Shown here: piece after piece, positions 60,826 to 64,000 of the stretch
Layout of the letters: each line of letters opens with the position of its first letter
Numbering within the stretch: the first letter of the stretch is position 1
Source: Nematostella vectensis
Taxonomy: Eukaryota > Cnidaria > Anthozoa > Actiniaria > Edwardsiidae
NCBI RefSeq assembly: GCF_932526225.1
Contig: NC_064039.1
Span: 4,229,001 to 4,293,000 of the forward strand
Direction: 5' to 3'
DNA: 64,000 nt
The notes under the pieces: generated by a model
What the model was told of the DNA's origin: nothing
The model's database searches: none
The model's input: the letters and a program-made list of their open reading frames with translations, nothing else
Translations under genes and position numbers: made by a program

Positions 60826-61050
60826 TCATAGGGGTCTCAAATCTTTGAGAAAAATGTTTGATCGGTCATTTTGCCTCGGTCTTGATTCTATTCTACATCC
60901 AAATTTAACCAAACTATTATTTAACAAAAATTTGAACACTTCAAAGGAGCATTTATATGGTCTTTCAGAATATGGCATTCCACTAGTACATATGTCAGAG
61001 TATAGTTTCGCCCTTTTCAAAGCCATCAAGAAATCTCTATCAACCGCCAT
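60826..61050 (-). CDS. Hypothetical short frame, 74 residues
   Basis: It begins with AAAATGGCGG (good start context, also a YY1-like motif) and reads MAVDRDFLMALKRAKLYSDI... to a TGA at 60826. No intron borders, domain or neighbour support it. It may be a first exon, a repeat fragment or chance. Confidence 0.2.
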   Translation of the reverse strand: MAVDRDFLMALKRAKLYSDICTSGMPYSERPYKCSFEVFKFLLNNSLVKFGCRIESRPRQNDRSNIFLKDLRPL

Positions 61051-63740
61051 TTTGTAATTCTGACAAAGTAACAAGAGAAAGAAAGCATCCATTTCCATCG
61101 ACTGATCTGAACTAGCTGTTTTGATTTTTTTAATAAACTTGAATAAAAACGCATTAGACTTTATTTTCAGATGGTTATTTTGATGTTTCTTGTCATATTT
61201 TTCTTCCAATCTCGGTTGACAATAACAATAACAAAGGTGTTAACGACAAGGACTCTTAAACTTTTAAATACTTTGCAGAGCAAAATCTATGTGATCTAGC
61301 GTTTCTTCCTTCTTGGCTCTATCCAAAAAAGTACCTTCTATTATGTGAATAAAAAGAAGTTTCATTCATATTCGTTGCAGGTAGGCGCAACTCAAGTCAT
61401 AACAAAACTCGAACTCATTAGGAGTGCTGGGTTTAGGAAGATGACTAGGAAGTGAGCCGAGAGTGCTTTAATCCGGGCGCGTGAAATAGACTGATCGCTT
61501 ACTTGCTTCTGCACATGCTTAAAAGGGCGACGAGCAAGCGTCATATCATCGCGGTAACAAGGCGCGCAAAATTTAGGTAGTGGTCTAGACGTTTCCTCGG
61601 CATTGAATTGCAGATTTTCTGCGCAGTGAAACCAATGGCTTAAAAAAATTCGTTTTCTATCACTATTTTTATTTCTTCATAACTGCCTGACATATAATAT
61701 CTTAACTTGCAATCGTTTCCGAAATACCTCGATACCGCCGATTTCTTTAGCTATAACGGACACCCTCGGAACTGTAGTTCAGTGTCCGTAATACGGCCAT
61801 AATTTGGACCGTACTTTGTGACAGTAATACTGTCCTATACTGCAAGTACCCAAACCAAGGGACAGAGCTATGAGAAAGAATGGATATGGTGAAAAGTTCT
61901 GGGGTGGTCCTATATTGTAAGTAATAAGGCCAAGGGACAGAGCTATGAAAAAATGGTGGATATGGTGAAAGTTAAGGGGAGGGTTTGTCCTATATACCCA
62001 TTTAGAGGACGTTTAACACTGCCAGTAGCTAGGCCAAGGGGACTATCGATAATGGTGCAAATATGTTGTGTCTAGAGTCCCCCTTTCCAAAACAGGCCAG
62101 CTTTGCCATCTCTGATATGATCGTCTGATAGATTGCCAAGCACGTTTGCAAGTTTGATTCAATGGATATGGCACCAACACAACCAATTATCTAAGTCTAC
62201 AAGGGCCTTTTAACGTGTGCGTGCTAGTTTCCAAATTCGATCATGTTCCCAGATAAAGTATTATACCCTCTCTCACGTATCCTCTCCTACTTCCTTGTCT
62301 CAGATTTCAACTAAAAGTGTTTAAATAGCTCGTATCATCCCTTGGCGTGTGTCCTTTAATCCATTACCGCTTTACGATCACTATGTTAATATTACAGTGT
62401 TTCCTATATGTTTAATCATGTTATGCATTATGGGGTGTGCGTCCCTGATTCTAAATGACGTCATGTAAAAGCCATATAACACTTTAACTAGAACCCTCAA
62501 ATAAATTGGTTAAAATTGTTTGCAAAATTATTCGCAAAATGTCGATTTACAGCAGAGAAAAAAAGTCGCATTTTTAAACAAAACAAAGAAGGTGAATGAA
62601 AGTCAAAGACCTTTTCTAGCTTTCAAAAGTGAAAAACGAGAGATTTTATACAACAATGTTTATAATTTACGAAACTCGCAAGAAAACACCTAGTGTATTA
62701 TATGATCAGAATAGAGATGACAAAAGTAAGTTTAAATGTGAAGTGAAGTTTTATTTCCCAGGAAAAAATAGTAACGGCATGAAAATATTATCAGTGAGGA
62801 ATTTTTGTAGGCATGCCAATGTTATGTTAACATCATCCTAACATCTCTCTTATTTTGAGCTTATACAGGATGTTACGTTTTTTGTTGATTTCAAAATCTT
62901 AACATTCTTGTCCTTGATCATTTGAACCTTGACATTAAATTCCTTTTACTTTTTTTTTCAAGGGAAAAAAAGAGGGAAGTTTCTATGCGATCTCTCCTGA
63001 CCCGATGTACTTATTTATATACTTTCCCTTAATTTCAAGGGGTTATAGTAATAATCTTTATTACCGAAAAGTGCCTTATGGGAGGGAGTAACCACCGACG
63101 TACGATTGTGAAACAAAAACAAAGGCGCAAAAATACCACCAAAAAACCTCAGGCTTTTCTTTAAGGTCTATAATTAAGGATTTTACTTATATCTGTTGAA
63201 CAAACAACTAAATGAAACAGCCTTTAATTGCTAGGCGGTGTTAAGCTTAAGTCCCTATGAGTTGTTTATAAAAACGTCACGTTCTGAGATAAACCATGAT
63301 CTATTGGCGATCTACGCCTACCATATAGCGGTTTAATTAAACATCTGACGAAAATCGTGATCTAGCTAATAGCTAATGCTACAAAATGCCATGAGGCAAC
63401 ACCCTCAAAAGTATCCTATAACATTGAAAATTGTTAGCCCTACCTGTTTTGTTTAATCATGTGAAAATTAAGAAAAAAGAGTTAAAATGCGCACATCAAG
63501 ACTTTTCTTTAAGTGCCATTTGTCCAATGTTGTATTTTCGAATGGGTTTGTTGAATGAAGTAAAATTTATATAATTTTCGAGATGTCTCAAAGTAATATG
63601 TCTTCCTATATAAAACAATAACAGGTTTTTTTCAACTAGGGCTTTTTTACTTTCTGAAGAAAAGCAAATGATCTCATTAATGTATTATCAGAGTTGTTAC
63701 CCACAAACATACCTGCCGTCCTCACTATCACCACCAGCAC
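61050..63740. other. Gene-poor stretch; two-copy tandem repeat at 61850-62000
   Basis: Two roughly 75-bp units sharing CCAAGGGACAGAGCTATGA and AATGGATATGGTGAAA / GGTGGATATGGTGAAA lie at about 61854-61990, with a degraded third at 62033. Nothing else was recognised. Confidence 0.55.
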
Positions 63741-63751
63741 CATTGTCATAA

Positions 63752-63782
63752 TCATAATCATCAGTAGTCATCATCATCATCA

Positions 63783-63847
<65 letters not shown>

Positions 63848-63850
63848 ATA
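63752..63850. repeat. (CAT)n/(TCATCG)n microsatellite
   Basis: A pure trinucleotide run CATCATCATCAT turns into about ten hexamers TCATCG. The apparent His/Arg or Met/Thr repeat frames on either strand come from this array. Confidence 0.95.
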
Positions 63851-64000
63851 ACCAATATCGCAATATGATAAAATTCAAAAATAAAATGTTTCATGCAAAA
63901 AATGAGATTTTCCTTTTCCATGCAAAAGATGAAATTTTCCTTTTCTTCCTAGAATTATATATGTAGAATTATACGAATAACTATTATGTCCGCTTATCAA

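Noticed and set aside
63694-63966. His/Arg-rich and Met/Thr-rich frames
   Set aside because: Artefacts of the CAT/TCATCG microsatellite.

Overview
This is animal nuclear DNA: AT-rich, intron-rich, with GT-AG splicing and dense short repeats. The family-level matches (a DAP5/eIF4G2 gene, an EMRE gene, an aminergic-type GPCR without the usual extracellular disulfide) plus many small terminal-inverted-repeat elements, minisatellites and G/C-tract repeats suggest an early-branching metazoan, most likely an anthozoan cnidarian. The taxon is inference; no organism-specific marker is present. There is no CRISPR array, operon, origin or recognisable tRNA/rRNA.

Layout. (1) 1-13240: a plus-strand eIF4G2 (DAP5/p97/NAT1) gene. 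I could trace 24 exons in one continuous frame, from inside MIF4G to the stop at 12716, a poly(A) signal at 13229 and a 3'UTR with a triplicated 77-bp block. The 5' end lies left of the window. Its introns hold a dead LINE fragment, a long near-perfect hairpin, an inverted-repeat pair, a widespread ~740-bp repeat and an in-phase duplicated mini-exon. (2) 13467-17366: a convergent minus-strand gene reconstructed from five or six well-spliced exons, encoding an acidic, disorder-rich protein I do not recognise. (3) 19241-20420: minus-strand EMRE (SMDT1), the small membrane subunit of the mitochondrial calcium uniporter, with a 5'UTR intron and a YY1-type promoter motif. (4) 25275-26207: a minus-strand, single-exon rhodopsin-like GPCR with aminergic hallmarks, followed by a 1-kb C/T-rich minisatellite. 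(5) 26208-64000: essentially gene-poor and repeat-rich. It contains a 20-bp minisatellite of about 1.1 kb, a 1.5-2.3 kb local duplication, two non-autonomous DNA transposons with 9-bp target duplications, a TIR element built on a repeated TGTTACACGG motif, a perfect 37-bp inverted repeat, a possible decayed coding region at 48142-48894, a possible promoter plus first exon at 57662-57838, and an interrupted 30-bp minisatellite.

The genes do not form a functional cluster: translation control (eIF4G2), mitochondrial calcium uptake (EMRE) and cell-surface signalling (GPCR) are simply neighbours. I found no complete new multi-gene system. The most useful leads are the duplicated mini-exon in eIF4G2, the GPCR lacking both disulfide cysteines, the unrecognised minus-strand gene, the transposon carrying a cysteine-rich reading frame, and the perfect hairpin at 29480-29591.
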